Assembly (NCBI RefSeq): GCF_001807265.1
Contig: NZ_KV788386.1
Location: forward strand, 74,877 to 138,876
DNA: 64,000 nucleotides
DNA from: Corynebacterium sp. HMSC05H05
GTDB taxonomy: Bacteria; Actinomycetota; Actinomycetes; Mycobacteriales; Mycobacteriaceae
Direction: 5' to 3'
In this document: in pieces, positions 9,327 to 20,178 of the stretch
Layout of the letters: the number at the start of each line of letters is the position of its first letter
How positions within the stretch are numbered: position 1 is the first letter of the stretch
Notes under the pieces: model-generated
The model's database searches: none
Told to the model about the DNA's origin: nothing
Seen by the model: only the letters and a program-made list of their open reading frames with translations
Made by a program: the position numbers and the translations under genes

Positions 9327-10990
9327 AACAGGCCGGAGACCACGCCGTCCGCGTCGACGTCGATGTTGTTGGCGGCCGGCTGCTTGGGTAGGCCCGGCAT
9401 CGTCATCACGTCGCCGGTGAGCACGAGCACGAAACCGGCGCCGGTGCGCGGGACGATGTTGCGCACGTGCAGCGTGTGGCCCTCCGGCGCGCCGAGCTGG
9501 GTCGGGTCGTCCGAGAAGGAGTACTGCGTCTTGGAGATGCACACCGGCAGGTTGTCAAAGCCGTTGTCTTTGAGCGTCTGCAGGTCTTTCAGTGCGGCGG
9601 CGGAGTACTGCACGTCGGCGGCGCGGTAGATCTCCTTGGCGATGGTCTCGATGGACGCCTCCACACCTTCGGCCGGGTCGTACAGCGGGTGCGAGGTGCC
9701 CTCGGTGAGGTTGTCCAGCAGCGTCTCGGCGAGCTCGAGCGCGCCGTCGCCGCCCTTGGCCCAGACGTCCGCTTCCGCCAGCGCGATGCCCTTGGCCTGT
9801 GCCCAGTTCTTCAAGAACTCAAGCTCGGCCTCGGAGTCGGTGGCGAAGCGGTTGAGCGCGACCACCGGGGTCACGCCGAATTTGCGCACGTTTTCCACGT
9901 GGCGCTCGAGGTTGACGATGCCCTCCTCCAGCGCGGCAATGTTTTCGTCAGAAAGCTCCGCCTTGGCTACACCCGCGTTGTGCTTGATGGAGCGCACGGT
10001 GGCCACAATGACGGCGCCGGCGACGTCCAGCTCGCCGTAACGGGCCTTGATGTCGAAGAACTTCTCCGCGCCCAGGTCGGAGCCGAAGCCGGCTTCCGTG
10101 AGCACGATGTCCGCGTACTGCTGGGCGGTGCGGGTGGCAATCAGGGTGTTGCAGCCGTGGGCGATGTTGGCGAACGGCCCGCCGTGAATGAACGCCGGGG
10201 TGCCGCCGAGGGTCTGCACCAGGTTCGGGTTGACCGCGTCTTTCAGCAGCGCGGCCATCGCGCCCTGGGCGCCGAGGTCGCCGGCGGTGACCGGCTTCTT
10301 GTCGTAGGTCAGGCCGATGGTGATGTTGGCCAGGCGCTGCTTTAAGTCCTCCAGGTCCGTGGCCAGGCCCAGAATCGCCATGATCTCGGAGGCGGCGGTG
10401 ATGGTGAATCCGGTCTCCGCGGGCACGCCGTGGGCCGGGCCACCCAGGCCCGTGACCACGTTGCGCAGCGCGCGGTCGTTGACATCCACGCAGCGCTGCC
10501 AGGTCACCCGCCGCGGGTCGATGCCGAGCGCGTTGCCCTGGTGAATGTGGTTGTCAATGAGTGCGGCCAACGTGTTGCTGGCGCTAGTGATCGCGTGGAA
10601 ATCGCCGGTGAAGTGAAGGTTGATCTGCTCCATCGGCACCACCTGGGAGTAGCCGCCGCCGGCAGCGCCGCCCTTGATGCCCATCACCGGGCCGAGCGAC
10701 GGCTCGCGCAGTGCAACCATGGCGTTCTTGCCCAGCTTCGCCAGCGCGTCGGTCAGGCCGATCAGCGTGGTCGATTTGCCCTCGCCCGCAGGAGTCGGCG
10801 AGACACCGGTGACCAACACGAGCTTGCCCGGCGTGGTGCCCGGGTTCTGGGTGATGTCCACCTTGGCCATGTGCTTGCCGTACGGGATCAGCGCATCGTC
10901 GGACACACCTGCCTTTGCGGCGATCTCCGTGATGGGGGCGAGCTCGTGGGCCTGGGCAATTTCGACGTCAGTCAACGGTTGTGCAGTCAT
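9323..10990 (-). CDS. fhs: Fhs, formate-tetrahydrofolate ligase
   Basis: The 555-residue enzyme joins formate to tetrahydrofolate with ATP to give 10-formyl-THF for one-carbon metabolism. The P-loop [16 protein letters not shown] (about residue 60) and the substrate-site segments [20 protein letters not shown] and FTGDFHAIT are diagnostic. Length is standard. TAGTGT lies 7 nt before the ATG at 10990, supporting this start (leaderless) rather than a GTG 20 codons upstream that would overlap the Dcu gene. It is convergent with the RecB-like gene (4-nt stop overlap) and 5 nt downstream of the Dcu transporter. Confidence 0.96.
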   Translation of the reverse strand: MTAQPLTDVEIAQAHELAPITEIAAKAGVSDDALIPYGKHMAKVDITQNPGTTPGKLVLVTGVSPTPAGEGKSTTLIGLTDALAKLGKNAMVALREPSLGPVMGIKGGAAGGGYSQVVPMEQINLHFTGDFHAITSASNTLAALIDNHIHQGNALGIDPRRVTWQRCVDVNDRALRNVVTGLGGPAHGVPAETGFTITAASEIMAILGLATDLEDLKQRLANITIGLTYDKKPVTAGDLGAQGAMAALLKDAVNPNLVQTLGGTPAFIHGGPFANIAHGCNTLIATRTAQQYADIVLTEAGFGSDLGAEKFFDIKARYGELDVAGAVIVATVRSIKHNAGVAKAELSDENIAALEEGIVNLERHVENVRKFGVTPVVALNRFATDSEAELEFLKNWAQAKGIALAEADVWAKGGDGALELAETLLDNLTEGTSHPLYDPAEGVEASIETIAKEIYRAADVQYSAAALKDLQTLKDNGFDNLPVCISKTQYSFSDDPTQLGAPEGHTLHVRNIVPRTGAGFVLVLTGDVMTMPGLPKQPAANNIDVDADGVVSGLF

Positions 10991-10995
10991 GCACC

Positions 10996-12306
10996 TCACA
11001 CTACAACGGCACCGATGGCATAACCCAGAATTACGCTGACAAAGATGCACGCCACACCTGGAACGAGGAACGGGTGGTTAAACACGTACTTGCCGATGCG
11101 GGTGGAGCCGGTGTCGTCCATCTCCACCGCTGCGAGCAGCGTCGGGTACGTCGGCAGCACGAACAGTGCGGAGACAGCCGGGAAGGCGGCGAGCGCGGTC
11201 AGCGGGCTCACGCCGATCGCCAGCGCCGCAGGGATGAGCGCCTTCGCCGTTGCCGCCTGGGAGTACAACAGCGACGCCGCGACGAACAGCACCACCGCGA
11301 GCAGCCACGGCTTCGCGGTGAGCACATCGCCGGCAATGTTCTGGATGTCCTCGATGTAGTAGTTGATAAACGTCGTGCCCAGCCAGGCCACACCGAGCAC
11401 GCACACACAGGCGGACATGCCGGAGCGGAACACCTGGGTGTTCAGGATCTCCGCCGCGGTCGTGCGGGTGAGAAGCACGATGGCTGCCGCTGCACCAAGC
11501 ATGATGGCCATGATCGCCTCGTTGCGCGGGATGGTCGGGTCCGCAATCAGCCCCACCTGTTCCGAGATCAGCGTGGCGTAGACCATCACGATCACAATCG
11601 CTGCGAGGAAGATTCCCACCGAGGCTTTCGCCCCTTGGGGTGGGAGGTAGTTCTCGCGGGCAGCTGGCTTTGCGACGAGCCCTTCGGCCACCCGCTGGCG
11701 GTAGACCGGGTCATCCTCCAGCTCCGCGCCGGACTTGTTGGCGATCCACGCCATTGGGAAGATCGCGAAGAACGTCGCCGGGATCATCACCGCTAGCAGC
11801 TGGAGGTATCCCACGCCGAGCGGTTCCAGCGCCGAGGCCATGAACACCACCGCGGCAGAAATCGGCGAGGCGACAATAGCCATTTGGGACGCAATCACGG
11901 CCGCCGACAGAGGACGCGAGGGCCGGACCTTGCCCTCCTTCGCCACCTCCACAATCACGGGCATGGTGGAAAAGGCGGTGTGACCGGTGCCGGCGAGCAC
12001 CGTCATCAGCCAGGTCACAATCGGGGCGTAGACCGTGATGCGCTTCGGGTTGCGGCGCAAGAAGCGCTCGGCCAGGTCTACCAGGTAGTCCATGCCGCCG
12101 GCGAGCTGCATCGCGGAAATCGCCGCGATGACGCACATGATGATGCCGATGACATCGAACGGAATAGCTTCAGCGCTGACCGGCATCCCGGTCGCGCCGA
12201 GCAGCAGCACGCCGAGCCCACCCGCAAAGCCGATGGCGATGGAGCCCATCCGCGCGCCCACCACGATCGCCCCGAGGAGGATGATGATGTGGACGGCGAG
12301 TAACAC
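10996..12306 (-). CDS. Dcu-family anaerobic C4-dicarboxylate transporter
   Basis: The 436-residue inner-membrane carrier resembles DcuA/DcuB, which exchange aspartate, fumarate, malate and succinate. The protein opens with hydrophobic helices and carries the family segments [19 protein letters not shown] (about residue 105) and [13 protein letters not shown] (about residue 148). It begins with GTG; its Shine-Dalgarno GAAGGAG sits inside the 3' arm of a strong hairpin (separate entry). It lies downstream of aspA on the same strand, so aspartate uptake, deamination to fumarate and export or exchange can be coupled. DcuA and DcuB cannot be told apart here. Confidence 0.92.
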   Translation of the reverse strand: MLLAVHIIILLGAIVVGARMGSIAIGFAGGLGVLLLGATGMPVSAEAIPFDVIGIIMCVIAAISAMQLAGGMDYLVDLAERFLRRNPKRITVYAPIVTWLMTVLAGTGHTAFSTMPVIVEVAKEGKVRPSRPLSAAVIASQMAIVASPISAAVVFMASALEPLGVGYLQLLAVMIPATFFAIFPMAWIANKSGAELEDDPVYRQRVAEGLVAKPAARENYLPPQGAKASVGIFLAAIVIVMVYATLISEQVGLIADPTIPRNEAIMAIMLGAAAAIVLLTRTTAAEILNTQVFRSGMSACVCVLGVAWLGTTFINYYIEDIQNIAGDVLTAKPWLLAVVLFVAASLLYSQAATAKALIPAALAIGVSPLTALAAFPAVSALFVLPTYPTLLAAVEMDDTGSTRIGKYVFNHPFLVPGVACIFVSVILGYAIGAVVV

Positions 12307-12308
12307 GG

Positions 12309-12362
12309 CGGGCTCCTTCAGACAGTTATTAGGTCATCCCATTATCTGTCCGAAGGAGCCCG
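12309..12362 (-). promoter_or_regulatory. 17-bp hairpin sequestering the dcu ribosome-binding site
   Basis: Arms at 12346-12362 and 12309-12325 pair over 17 bp around a 20-nt loop in the aspA-dcu intergenic RNA. The single imperfect position is a G-U wobble in the minus-strand RNA but an A-C mismatch in the other, so the structure belongs to the aspA-dcu transcript. The 3' arm contains the GAAGGAG that serves the dcu GTG start 6 nt later. No U-tract follows. It could lower dcu translation, mark an RNA end, or act as a switch. Confidence 0.65.
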
Positions 12363-12391
12363 AAACGGAAATGCAGCCGCTGTGATGTTGC

Positions 12392-13831
12392 CTACGCCTC
12401 CAGGCTCGGCTCGTCGTCGACGTAGAGCTTGCCCCGGTACTCCGGGTGCATGAGGTTTTCCTTGCTCAGCAGCTTCTGCAGGTCCTCTTCCTCGATGAGG
12501 CCCTTCTCCAGCACGAGGTCGTAGACGCTCTTGCCGGTCTCCGCGGCCTCGCGGCCGATCAGGTCGCCGTTGTGGTGGCCGATCACCGGGTTGAGGTAGG
12601 TGATGATGCCGATGGAGTTGGTCACGTAGGCTTCGCACACCTCCTTGTTTGCGGTAATCCCGGTGACGCACTTCTCGCGCAAGGTCTTCGCCGCGTTGGC
12701 CAAAAGGCGGATGGACTCGAACAGGGACTGCCCGATCACCGGCTCCATCACGTTGAGCTGGAGCTGGCCCGCCTCGGAGGCCATGGAAATGGTCACGTCG
12801 TTGCCGAAGACCTTGAAGCACACCTGGTTGACCACCTCGGGGATCACCGGGTTAACCTTCGCCGGCATGATCGAGGAGCCCGCCTGGCGCTCCGGCAGGT
12901 TGATCTCGTTGAGGCCGGCGCGCGGGCCGGAGGACAGCAAGCGCAGGTCGTTGCAGATCTTGGACAGCTTCATCGCAGCGCGCTTGATGGCGCTGTGCAT
13001 CATCACGTAGCCGCCGGTGTCGGAAGTCGCCTCGATCAGGTCCGGGGACGCCTGGATGTCCAGACCGGTGACCTCGCGCAGGGCGGATACCACCTGGTCG
13101 CGGTAGCCGCTCGGGGTGTTGATGCCGGTGCCGATGGCGGTGGCACCCAGGTTGACCTCCAGCAGCGAGTCGGCCGCGCTGCTGATGGTGCGCTGTTCCT
13201 CGGCGAGGTTGGCGCCGAAGGCGGTGAACTCCTGGCCCAGGGTCATCGGGACGGCATCCTGAAGCTGGGTGCGGCCCATCTTGATGATGTCGGCGAACTC
13301 GTCGCCCTTCGCGCGCAGCGCCTTCTGCAGCTCGTCGAGCTCCTCCAGCAGTCCCTGCACGGCGTAGTACACGCCGAGGCGGAAACCGGTCGGGTACGCG
13401 TCGTTAGTGGACTGCGACATGTTCACGTCGTCGTTCGGGTTGATCACCGAGTAGTCGCCCTTTTCGCGGCCGATCAGCTCGAGCGCGAGGTTGGCCACCA
13501 CTTCGTTGGTATTCATGTTGAGCGATGTGCCCGCGCCGCCCTGGAACACGTCGATCGGGAACTGGTCCATGCACACACCCTCGTTCAGGATCTTGTCGCA
13601 GGCCGCGATGATGGCCTCGGACTTGTCCTTGGGCAGGGCGTGCAGGCGGCGGTTCGCCATCGCGGTGGCTTTCTTCACCTGCACCATGCCGCGGATGAAC
13701 TCCGGCACGTCGTTGATGGTGCTTGCGGAGATCTGAAAGTTGTCCACGGCGCGCTGGGCGTGGATGCCGTAGTAGACGTCGGCGGGAACCTCGGCGGTGC
13801 CGAGAAGGTCTTCTTCAGTACGAGTGCTCAT
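12392..13831 (-). CDS. aspA: AspA, aspartate ammonia-lyase
   Basis: The 479-residue enzyme converts aspartate to fumarate and ammonia. It has the fumarase/aspartase signature [15 protein letters not shown] at about residue 320 (catalytic serine loop), with the conserved [10 protein letters not shown] and the aspartase-like HAQRAVDNF near residue 30. Fumarases lack the YYGIHAQRA start, so aspartase is preferred. TATAGT ends 7 nt before the ATG at 13831, indicating a leaderless message and ruling out an 8-codon extension. It precedes the Dcu carrier in an apparent operon separated by an RBS-sequestering hairpin. Confidence 0.94.
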   Translation of the reverse strand: MSTRTEEDLLGTAEVPADVYYGIHAQRAVDNFQISASTINDVPEFIRGMVQVKKATAMANRRLHALPKDKSEAIIAACDKILNEGVCMDQFPIDVFQGGAGTSLNMNTNEVVANLALELIGREKGDYSVINPNDDVNMSQSTNDAYPTGFRLGVYYAVQGLLEELDELQKALRAKGDEFADIIKMGRTQLQDAVPMTLGQEFTAFGANLAEEQRTISSAADSLLEVNLGATAIGTGINTPSGYRDQVVSALREVTGLDIQASPDLIEATSDTGGYVMMHSAIKRAAMKLSKICNDLRLLSSGPRAGLNEINLPERQAGSSIMPAKVNPVIPEVVNQVCFKVFGNDVTISMASEAGQLQLNVMEPVIGQSLFESIRLLANAAKTLREKCVTGITANKEVCEAYVTNSIGIITYLNPVIGHHNGDLIGREAAETGKSVYDLVLEKGLIEEEDLQKLLSKENLMHPEYRGKLYVDDEPSLEA

Positions 13832-13885
13832 GCGCGCCACTATACGTAGCAACACGCTTCTCGACGGGCGCTGCGTACCCCCGTT

Positions 13886-14554
13886 TTATGCCTGTCGAGC
13901 TGCAGAAAACCAACCGTCCACGTCATCGGCGCCCGCGCCGACGAAGTTGTCCGGGTCGAACCTCATCACACCCGCGGGAACCTCATCCGCAAGGCCCAAT
14001 ACCGCGCACCCGGCGGCGGCCCCGGCGGACATGCCGTGCCAGGAGTCCTCCACCACGAGGCACTCCCCCGGTGCCGCGCCCGCGCGCCGGGCGGCCTCCA
14101 GGTACATGTCCGGCGCCGGCTTGGAGTGTTCCACCTCGTCGCCGGTGATGGTGCCGGCGAAAAACTCGCGGCCGATTGCGTCGATGCACGGCTCCGCCAC
14201 CACCCGCTCCGTGTTGGTGCAGATGAACATGGGCGTGCCCCGCCGCGCGAGCGACTCGAGCACGCCGCCGATGCCGGGGTTGAGCTCGATGCCCTGCGCG
14301 AACAACTCCGCCATACGGTCAAACATCCAGGTGCGGTAGCGCTCCAGGTCGCCGTCCTGAAGTTCATAGCCCGCCCATTCGGCCACCACGTTCAAAGTGT
14401 TGGGGAAGCTGCCGCCGATGGTCTTGGCGCGCACCTCCGGCGTGAGCGGGCGGCCCAGCAGCTCGCCGAGCTCGTAGGTGGCCTTGCCCCACAGCGGTTC
14501 CGTGTCGATGAGTGTGCCGTCCATGTCCCAGAGGACGGCCTGTGGCCTACTCAA
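13886..14554 (-). CDS. HAD-superfamily hydrolase (beta-phosphoglucomutase/phosphatase-like)
   Basis: The 222-residue HAD protein has motif I WDMDGTLIDTEPLW at residues 8-21, motif II CTNTER near 115, motif III KPAPDMY near 155 and motif IV VVEDSWHGM near 178, with an alpha-helical cap after motif I. Such enzymes dephosphorylate sugar phosphates or phosphoglycolate; the substrate cannot be read here. No ATG precedes motif I at a sensible distance; the best start is TTG at 14554, whose codon overlaps the upstream gene's stop (TTGAGTAG), a translational-coupling arrangement. The longer frame upstream is out of register with the neighbouring gene and is low-complexity. Confidence 0.85.
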   Translation of the reverse strand: MSRPQAVLWDMDGTLIDTEPLWGKATYELGELLGRPLTPEVRAKTIGGSFPNTLNVVAEWAGYELQDGDLERYRTWMFDRMAELFAQGIELNPGIGGVLESLARRGTPMFICTNTERVVAEPCIDAIGREFFAGTITGDEVEHSKPAPDMYLEAARRAGAAPGECLVVEDSWHGMSAGAAAGCAVLGLADEVPAGVMRFDPDNFVGAGADDVDGWFSAARQA

Positions 14555-14945
14555 GTTCCGGAAGCTCGTTGAGAGCCTCGTCCGTGGCACCGGTGGCGGC
14601 CGCCGCCCGAAACACCAGCGTCTCGATGTCGGCCTTTTCCTCCGGCTCGAGCACCGCGTTGGCGTGCTTCTCGTTGAACTCCTCGAGGTTCTCGTAGAAC
14701 GGAGCCACAACTTTCACCAGCGCGTCGCCCTCAGGGTCGTCGCCGATGAGGTCAAGTGCGTCCAGGAACATCTCCAGAAGCTTTTTCAAATCCGGCAGCA
14801 CCGCCGGGTCGAAAGGCTCTTCCCACAGGTCCTTGTCCTCGTCCTGGAGGTAGGAACCGGTGGCGAAGGTGGTCAGGTCGTCGATGAATTCGTCTACTTC
14901 GGGCTGAAACTGGGCCCGAATCGAGTTGTCCGCAGCTGCGCTCAT
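14547..14945 (-). CDS. Small acidic protein of unknown function
   Basis: A 132-residue soluble, strongly acidic protein (many Asp and Glu, for example DEDKDLWEEPFD and NEKHANAVLEPEEK). It has no recognisable domain, signal peptide or membrane segment, and is predicted to be mostly helical. An ATG three codons upstream (14954) is an alternative start. It sits between mshC (24-nt gap) and the HAD gene, whose start overlaps its stop, so the three are probably co-transcribed. I do not recognise a function. Confidence 0.7.
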   Translation of the reverse strand: MSAAADNSIRAQFQPEVDEFIDDLTTFATGSYLQDEDKDLWEEPFDPAVLPDLKKLLEMFLDALDLIGDDPEGDALVKVVAPFYENLEEFNEKHANAVLEPEEKADIETLVFRAAAATGATDEALNELPELE

Positions 14946-14969
14946 GCGCCCCATTGTGCGTGAGGCGCG

Positions 14970-16184
14970 CTAAATGCGCACCCCGAGCAGCCCGTCGAGG
15001 GCGGTGGCGATGATCTGGTTGCAGTCGCCGGCCGCGCCGTCGAGAAGCGAAAGTGCCTCCGGGGTGTTCAGATCGTCCGCAAGAATCGCGCGAAGCTTAT
15101 CGACGACATCCGTCGCCTCCGCTTCGCTGACATCGCCGGAGAGCTGCTCGCGCCAACGCGCGAGGCGCTCCTCGGCCTCGGCGAGGATCGCGTCGGAGAA
15201 GTCCCGGTCCTCGCGGTAGTGGCCTGAAAAGACCGCCAGGCGGATCGCCGACGGATCGTGGCCCGCTTCCGAGAGTTTGTGCACGAACACGAGGTTGCCC
15301 AGGGACTTGGACATCTTCACCCCGTCGAGCGCGATCATGCCGGCGTGGACGTAGTGGCCGGCCATGCGCTCGACCTTCAGCGCGGCCTCGGCGTGCGCCG
15401 CGGAGAACTCGTGGTGCGGAAACGCCAGGTCGGAACCGCCGCCCTGGATGGCGAAGTGCCCGCCCAGGCGGTTAGTGGCAATCGCGGAGCACTCCACGTG
15501 CCAGCCCGGGCGGCCCGGGCCGAACGGCGAGTCCCAGGCCGGCTCGCCCTCGCGGTGGCCGCGCCACACCAAAGCGTCTAGGGGGTCCCGCTTGCCCTTG
15601 CGGTCTGGGTCGCCGCCGCGCTCCGCGAAGTACTCCTCCATGGTGGCGCGGTCAAGGTTGGACTCGTACCCGAACTGCGCGGTGGCGTCGATGGAGGCGT
15701 AAATGTCGCCCTGGTCGAGCTCGTAGGCCGCGCCGGCGTCGAGCAGCTGCTGCACCATCGCGATCACCTCGTCCACGGACTCCATCGCACCGATGTAGTC
15801 GCGCGGCGGGATCACGGACAGGATCTCCATGTCGCTGCGGAACAGGTCGATCTGGCTTTGCCCCAGTTCGCGCCAGTCCACGCCATCGCGCTCGGCGCGC
15901 TCGAACAGCGGGTCGTCCACATCGGTGATGTTCTGCACGTAGTGGACTGTGTGGCCGTTGGCGATGAGCTGGCGCTGCGCCAGGTCGAAGGTGAGATACG
16001 TCGCGGCGTGGCCGAGGTGGGTGGAATCGTACGGCGTGATACCGCAGACGTACATCCCCACCTCCCCGTTCGCATCCGGGGTGGTGTCTACTTCTTTGAC
16101 GCGCTGATCGGCGGTATCAAAAAGCTTCAGCGGCACCGGGGTGCCAGCAACTGCGGGTACGGACGGGTCAGGCCATGCATGCAT
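14970..16184 (-). CDS. mshC: MshC, cysteine:GlcN-Ins ligase (mycothiol synthesis)
   Basis: The 404-residue paralogue of cysteinyl-tRNA synthetase joins cysteine to GlcN-inositol in mycothiol biosynthesis. [17 protein letters not shown] (about residues 44-60) carries the zinc cysteine and HIGH-like motif in the form specific to Msh[10 protein letters not shown] near residue 295 is the KMSKS loop. The Zn-site residues HVECSAIA and [12 protein letters not shown] are present. The protein is shorter than CysS and lacks its C-terminal anticodon domain. TAGGGT lies 7 nt before the ATG, so it can be transcribed on its own although uppP ends 16 nt upstream. Confidence 0.95.
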   Translation of the reverse strand: MHAWPDPSVPAVAGTPVPLKLFDTADQRVKEVDTTPDANGEVGMYVCGITPYDSTHLGHAATYLTFDLAQRQLIANGHTVHYVQNITDVDDPLFERAERDGVDWRELGQSQIDLFRSDMEILSVIPPRDYIGAMESVDEVIAMVQQLLDAGAAYELDQGDIYASIDATAQFGYESNLDRATMEEYFAERGGDPDRKGKRDPLDALVWRGHREGEPAWDSPFGPGRPGWHVECSAIATNRLGGHFAIQGGGSDLAFPHHEFSAAHAEAALKVERMAGHYVHAGMIALDGVKMSKSLGNLVFVHKLSEAGHDPSAIRLAVFSGHYREDRDFSDAILAEAEERLARWREQLSGDVSEAEATDVVDKLRAILADDLNTPEALSLLDGAAGDCNQIIATALDGLLGVRI

Positions 16185-16200
16185 GCGGACAACCCTACAA

Positions 16201-17046
16201 CTACGCGGCCATCACGCCAGTGCCGAGCAGCGCCATGACGACTAGGCCCAGCGGAATGCGGTAGGCGGCGAACCAGGCGAAGGAGTGGTTGGACACGAAC
16301 TTCAGCAGCCACGCAATCGAGATGTAGCCCACGACGAAGCCGATGCCGGAGCCGACCAACAGCTGCAGACCGCTCGCCGCCTGGCCCGCCTGGGGGTTGA
16401 AGGCGTCAGGCAGGGAGAATAGCCCAGAGGCCAGCACGGCCGGGATGGCCAGCAGGAAGGAGAAACGGGTGGCGACCTCGCGGTCGAGGTTGAGGAACAG
16501 GCCGCCGGAGATGGTGCCGCCGGAGCGAGACACACCCGGGATGAGCGCCAGGCACTGCCACAGGCCCATGACAACCGCGTCCTTCATGGTCAGTTCCTCG
16601 AACCCGCGGGTCTTCTTGCCGCGGCGCTCGGCCAAGATGAACACCAGGGAAAACAGGATCAGCACGGTGGCGGTGATCCAGAGGTTGCGGAAGTTCTCGC
16701 GGATTAAGTCCTTGAGCAGCACGCCTGCGAGACCGACTGGGATGGTGCCGGCGATGACCATCCAGCCCATGCGGTAGTCGAAGTTCCGCTTGGACTTGTC
16801 CGCGAGGCCGGCGAACCACGCGGTGAGAATGCGCCAGATATCTTTGGCAAAGAACACCAGCACGGCCAGCTCGGTGCCCAGCTGGATCACAGCGGTGAAA
16901 CTGGCGCCCGCATCTTCGCCCCAAAACAGTTGGGAAACGATGCGCAGGTGGCCTGAGGAGGACACTGGCAGAAACTCAGTGAGGCCCTGGACGACGGACA
17001 GGACGATCACCTGGACCCAGGACATTGTGGTGGCGGGATCAGTCAT
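16201..17046 (-). CDS. uppP: UppP, undecaprenyl-diphosphatase
   Basis: The 281-residue polytopic membrane protein dephosphorylates undecaprenyl diphosphate to recycle the cell-wall lipid carrier. Both signature regions are present: [17 protein letters not shown] ([14 protein letters not shown] type, about residues 22-38) and [15 protein letters not shown] (about residue 172). Seven to eight hydrophobic helices are seen. ATG at 17046 is chosen because TAGTGT lies 8 nt upstream (leaderless); a GTG at 17058 would lie at or before the transcript start. It is followed closely by mshC, as in other corynebacteria. Confidence 0.95.
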   Translation of the reverse strand: MTDPATTMSWVQVIVLSVVQGLTEFLPVSSSGHLRIVSQLFWGEDAGASFTAVIQLGTELAVLVFFAKDIWRILTAWFAGLADKSKRNFDYRMGWMVIAGTIPVGLAGVLLKDLIRENFRNLWITATVLILFSLVFILAERRGKKTRGFEELTMKDAVVMGLWQCLALIPGVSRSGGTISGGLFLNLDREVATRFSFLLAIPAVLASGLFSLPDAFNPQAGQAASGLQLLVGSGIGFVVGYISIAWLLKFVSNHSFAWFAAYRIPLGLVVMALLGTGVMAA

Positions 17047-17116
17047 GGCGAAAGACACTACCCCGCCCGCTTAGCCATCGCGGTGCGCGACGGGCGCGTT
17101 GCTAGGCTTTGACCTT

Positions 17117-18169
17117 GTGAATGCTCGTCTGTTTACCCCCAATTCCCGCTTCCGCATCGCTGTGGCCTCCGGCGCCGTTGCAGCTGCCCTGGCCTTGAGC
17201 GCCTGCGGCGCGTCTCCTTCCGCCAAGATCGAGGAAGCCGGCGGTGAGGCCGCTGCGAACATGGGCAGCGCTGAGCCTGCGCAGTCCCCGCAGTCGTCGG
17301 ACCCGGCGGGCGTGGTGGTGGACTTCGAGTCAGTGCACGACTTAGACGAGACCAACGGACGCATCGGCGTGCGCTCCGGCGACGCTCTGACGATCGGCAC
17401 GCTCGACGAGATCCAGCAGGATAAAGCCGCGCGACACGAGCTCGATTCCTCTTGCGGCGAAGCCTCCGCCAACGCCGGCACTTTCGCGGTGGCCTGCGCA
17501 GGCGAGATCAAGCTCTTCGGCGACCGGGAGGAGACTATCTCGACGGATAAGCCGGTCACGGTGGCCACGGTGGCGTCGACAGGCGAGGTGCTTGCCGGCA
17601 GCGACACTGAGCGCGAGGTCTGGGTCTTCGAAGACGGCGAGCTGAAAGACACCATCGACGTCGCACGCGAAACCGACCAGTTGCAGGCTGTGCAGGTGGA
17701 CGGACAGCGCGACTCGGTGGTGCGCACCAACCGCTTCGACACCACCATCCAGGACATCGACTGGAACGGCTCACGCCAGGGCGGCACCCTGCGCGTCGGC
17801 CTGGGCGTGGGCAAGGTGCGCGGCGGCGAACACGGGCTGGTGCTGGCCGCTGATTCCACCGGCAACCAAATCCATGTCTACACCACCGACGACATCATCC
17901 GCCTCCAGCAGTCCGCGCCCGTGCCGGACGCGCCCTGGGACGCCGCGTGGGATACCGCACAGCGCCTCGCCTGGGTCAGCTCGCTGGCCAGCAACACCGC
18001 CACCGGCTACGACATCTCCCAGGGCATTCCGGTGAAGCGAAAGCACTTCGCCACCGTTGCCGATGCCCAGAGCATCATTACGCTTGACGACGGCACCGTG
18101 GTCGCCGCCTCCGCATCCGGCGACGGCATCCAGATCGTCTCCCCCGCCGACCAGACCGAGAGCAACTAG
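17117..18169 (+). CDS. Lipoprotein with probable beta-propeller domain
   Basis: A 350-residue exported lipoprotein. The signal peptide has basic [12 protein letters not shown], a hydrophobic [13 protein letters not shown] and the lipobox LSAC with the modified Cys near residue 29. An Ala/Glu/Ser-rich linker follows, then repeated short beta-strand-like blocks (for example [36 protein letters not shown]) that resemble propeller blades. Function is unknown; homologues sit next to uppP/mshC/pyrD in corynebacteria. GTG at 17117 is the start: TAGGCT (17103-17108) is 8 nt upstream. It ends 11 nt before pyrD and is probably co-transcribed with it. Confidence 0.8.
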   Translation: MNARLFTPNSRFRIAVASGAVAAALALSACGASPSAKIEEAGGEAAANMGSAEPAQSPQSSDPAGVVVDFESVHDLDETNGRIGVRSGDALTIGTLDEIQQDKAARHELDSSCGEASANAGTFAVACAGEIKLFGDREETISTDKPVTVATVASTGEVLAGSDTEREVWVFEDGELKDTIDVARETDQLQAVQVDGQRDSVVRTNRFDTTIQDIDWNGSRQGGTLRVGLGVGKVRGGEHGLVLAADSTGNQIHVYTTDDIIRLQQSAPVPDAPWDAAWDTAQRLAWVSSLASNTATGYDISQGIPVKRKHFATVADAQSIITLDDGTVVAASASGDGIQIVSPADQTESN

Positions 18170-18180
18170 GAGATAGACCC

Positions 18181-19260
18181 ATGACGCTCTACGACCGCGC
18201 ACTCAAGCTCATGTTCCTGCTCCCACCGGAGCGCATCCACGGCATCATCAGCGGCGCCCTGCAGACGCTGCACCTAGCAACCCCGGTCAACCGCGTCATG
18301 GAAAAGGCTGTGCGCGTGCACGACCCGGTGCTGCGCCAGACCGTTTTCGGCGTGGACTTCCCCGCCCCGCTGGGGTTGGCGGCCGGCTTTGACAAGAACG
18401 CAGAGGCGATCGACGCCTGGGGCGCAGTCGGTTTCGGCTACGCCGAAATGGGCACCGTGACCCCGAAGTCCCAGCCGGGCAACCCCACTCCGCGCCTATT
18501 CCGCCTGCCGGAGGACAAGGCGATTTTGAACCGGATGGGCTTCAACAACAAGGGCGCGTTGACCGTCGCCGACAACCTGCGAGCACGGCGCTCACGCGAC
18601 GTGGTGGGAATCAATATCGGCAAGAACAAGACCTCCGAGGACGCCGTGGCGGACTACCGCGCCACCGCGACACTTCTGGGGCAGCTGGCGGACTACCTGG
18701 TGGTCAACGTCTCCTCCCCCAACACGCCGGGTCTGCGAGACCTGCAGGCGGTGGAAGAGCTGCGCCCGATCCTCGAAGTGGTGAAGAAGTCCACCACCAC
18801 CCCGGTGCTGGTGAAGATCGCGCCGGACCTTTCCGACGAGGACATCGACGCCGTGGCCGACCTCGCCGTGGAGCTGGACCTGGCCGGCATCGTGGCCACG
18901 AACACGACCATTTCCCGCGACGGGCTGAAGACTCCCGCTGCCAAGGTGGAGAAGATGGGCGCGGGCGGGATCAGCGGAGCCCCGTTGGAGAAACGCTCGC
19001 TTGAGGTGCTCAAACGCCTCAACGAGCGCGTGGGCGACAAGCTGGTGCTGGTCAGCGTCGGCGGCATCTCCACGCCCGAGCAGGCGTGGGAGCGCATCGC
19101 CGCGGGCGCAAGCCTGTTGCAGGGCTACACCCCGTTCATCTACGGCGGGCTGGGCTGGATCCGCGGCATCCACCGCGGGATCGCCGCGCAGATCAAAGCC
19201 CACGGCCTGGACTCGATTGAGCAGGCTGTGGGCAGCGGTCTGGAGTGGAAAGCGCTCTAG
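18181..19260 (+). CDS. pyrD: PyrD, class 2 dihydroorotate dehydrogenase (quinone)
   Basis: The 359-residue FMN enzyme oxidises dihydroorotate to orotate at the membrane with quinone as acceptor. The N-terminal helical extension (residues 1-45) is the membrane/quinone-binding part of class 2 enzymes. FMN and substrate motifs follow: [51 protein letters not shown] (catalytic serine region) and [13 protein letters not shown] near the C-terminus. A good ribosome-binding site (AGGAGATAGACCC) precedes the ATG. The stop overlaps the next convergent gene by 4 nt. Confidence 0.96.
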   Translation: MTLYDRALKLMFLLPPERIHGIISGALQTLHLATPVNRVMEKAVRVHDPVLRQTVFGVDFPAPLGLAAGFDKNAEAIDAWGAVGFGYAEMGTVTPKSQPGNPTPRLFRLPEDKAILNRMGFNNKGALTVADNLRARRSRDVVGINIGKNKTSEDAVADYRATATLLGQLADYLVVNVSSPNTPGLRDLQAVEELRPILEVVKKSTTTPVLVKIAPDLSDEDIDAVADLAVELDLAGIVATNTTISRDGLKTPAAKVEKMGAGGISGAPLEKRSLEVLKRLNERVGDKLVLVSVGGISTPEQAWERIAAGASLLQGYTPFIYGGLGWIRGIHRGIAAQIKAHGLDSIEQAVGSGLEWKAL

Positions 19261-19613
19261 GCGTGTCCGGCTGCGCTGCGGCGCAGCACCACCGCGCAGA
19301 GTCCGGCGGCGAGCGCCCAGCCGATCAGCCAGAACGGTGTGGTGGACATCAGCGCAGTGTCGGGGGCGATGAATCCGAGCCCGATGAGCACCACAGCCGC
19401 GAGCAGCGCCCCCACCTGGGTGCGCGAGCCTTCCTGCTTGGTGTTGTAGGTGGCGAAGGCGCCGACGATTGCCACCGCAGCGATGACGGAGAGCACCTGC
19501 GGGGTGACGGGAAACGCGGCGTCGCCTCGAAGCAGCGCCAGCACGGCGTAGAGCACGAGCACGAGTGCGATGCCCATGAACGCGCCGCCGACGCGGAGTT
19601 GCACTGGAACCAT
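19257..19613 (-). CDS. Small four-helix membrane protein, unknown function
   Basis: The 118-residue protein has four hydrophobic segments (about 10-30, 38-56, 66-85, 92-111) and a short basic C-terminus. No motif is recognisable. It starts with ATG, is convergent with pyrD (stops overlap by 4 nt) and follows the PEBP gene by 10 nt on the same strand. It is probably a conserved actinobacterial membrane protein; no role can be assigned. Confidence 0.7.
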   Translation of the reverse strand: MVPVQLRVGGAFMGIALVLVLYAVLALLRGDAAFPVTPQVLSVIAAVAIVGAFATYNTKQEGSRTQVGALLAAVVLIGLGFIAPDTALMSTTPFWLIGWALAAGLCAVVLRRSAAGHA

Positions 19614-19623
19614 TCAGAAAATC

Positions 19624-20157
19624 TTACTGGTTTTCGTACCAGCCCCAGATGATTGCCCGGCCCAGCGAGTGGAAGTTGAGGTTGAACCCCAGCTGGGTGG
19701 GGTTGGCAATCTGGTCCGCGGGCAGCTCCGTGTCCACCGCGTGGACGGCGAACAGGTAGCGGTGCGGGCCGTGGCCGGCCGGCGGGTTCGCGCCGTAGTA
19801 GCCCTGCACGCCGCTGTCTCCGGTAAGCACCACCGCGCCGACACCGAGGTCGTCCTTCGCACCCGCACCGGCGGGCAGCTCGGTGACGTCAGCCGGGATG
19901 TTGAACGCGGACCAGTGCCAGAAACCGGAGGCGGTCGGCGCGTCCGGGTCGAAGCAGGTCACAGCGTACGTCTTGGTGCCCTCCGGGGCACCGGACCAGG
20001 ACAGCTGCGGGCTGGCGGCGTTATCGCCGGCCAGCGTATCGGCGAGGCGCTCGCCGTCGACGATGTCCTCGGAGGCGATGTCGAAAGACGGCACGTCCGT
20101 AAGCGGGGCGTACGGGTCGGGGCCGGGGAAACGGTCGGAAACGTAGTTAGCAGTCAT
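19624..20157 (-). CDS. YbhB/YbcL-type phosphatidylethanolamine-binding-like protein
   Basis: The 177-residue cytosolic protein belongs to the Raf-kinase-inhibitor/PEBP family. The ligand-pocket signatures are AVTCFDPDAPTASGFWHWSA (residues 65-84) and GYYGANPPAGHGPHRY (about residue 118). There is no signal peptide. Bacterial members bind small anions or lipids, and their role is not settled. It lies 21 nt downstream of the ABC exporter genes on the same strand and may be part of that transcript. Confidence 0.9.
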   Translation of the reverse strand: MTANYVSDRFPGPDPYAPLTDVPSFDIASEDIVDGERLADTLAGDNAASPQLSWSGAPEGTKTYAVTCFDPDAPTASGFWHWSAFNIPADVTELPAGAGAKDDLGVGAVVLTGDSGVQGYYGANPPAGHGPHRYLFAVHAVDTELPADQIANPTQLGFNLNFHSLGRAIIWGWYENQ

Positions 20158-20178
20158 GTCCCCATTCCTACCGGAGAG

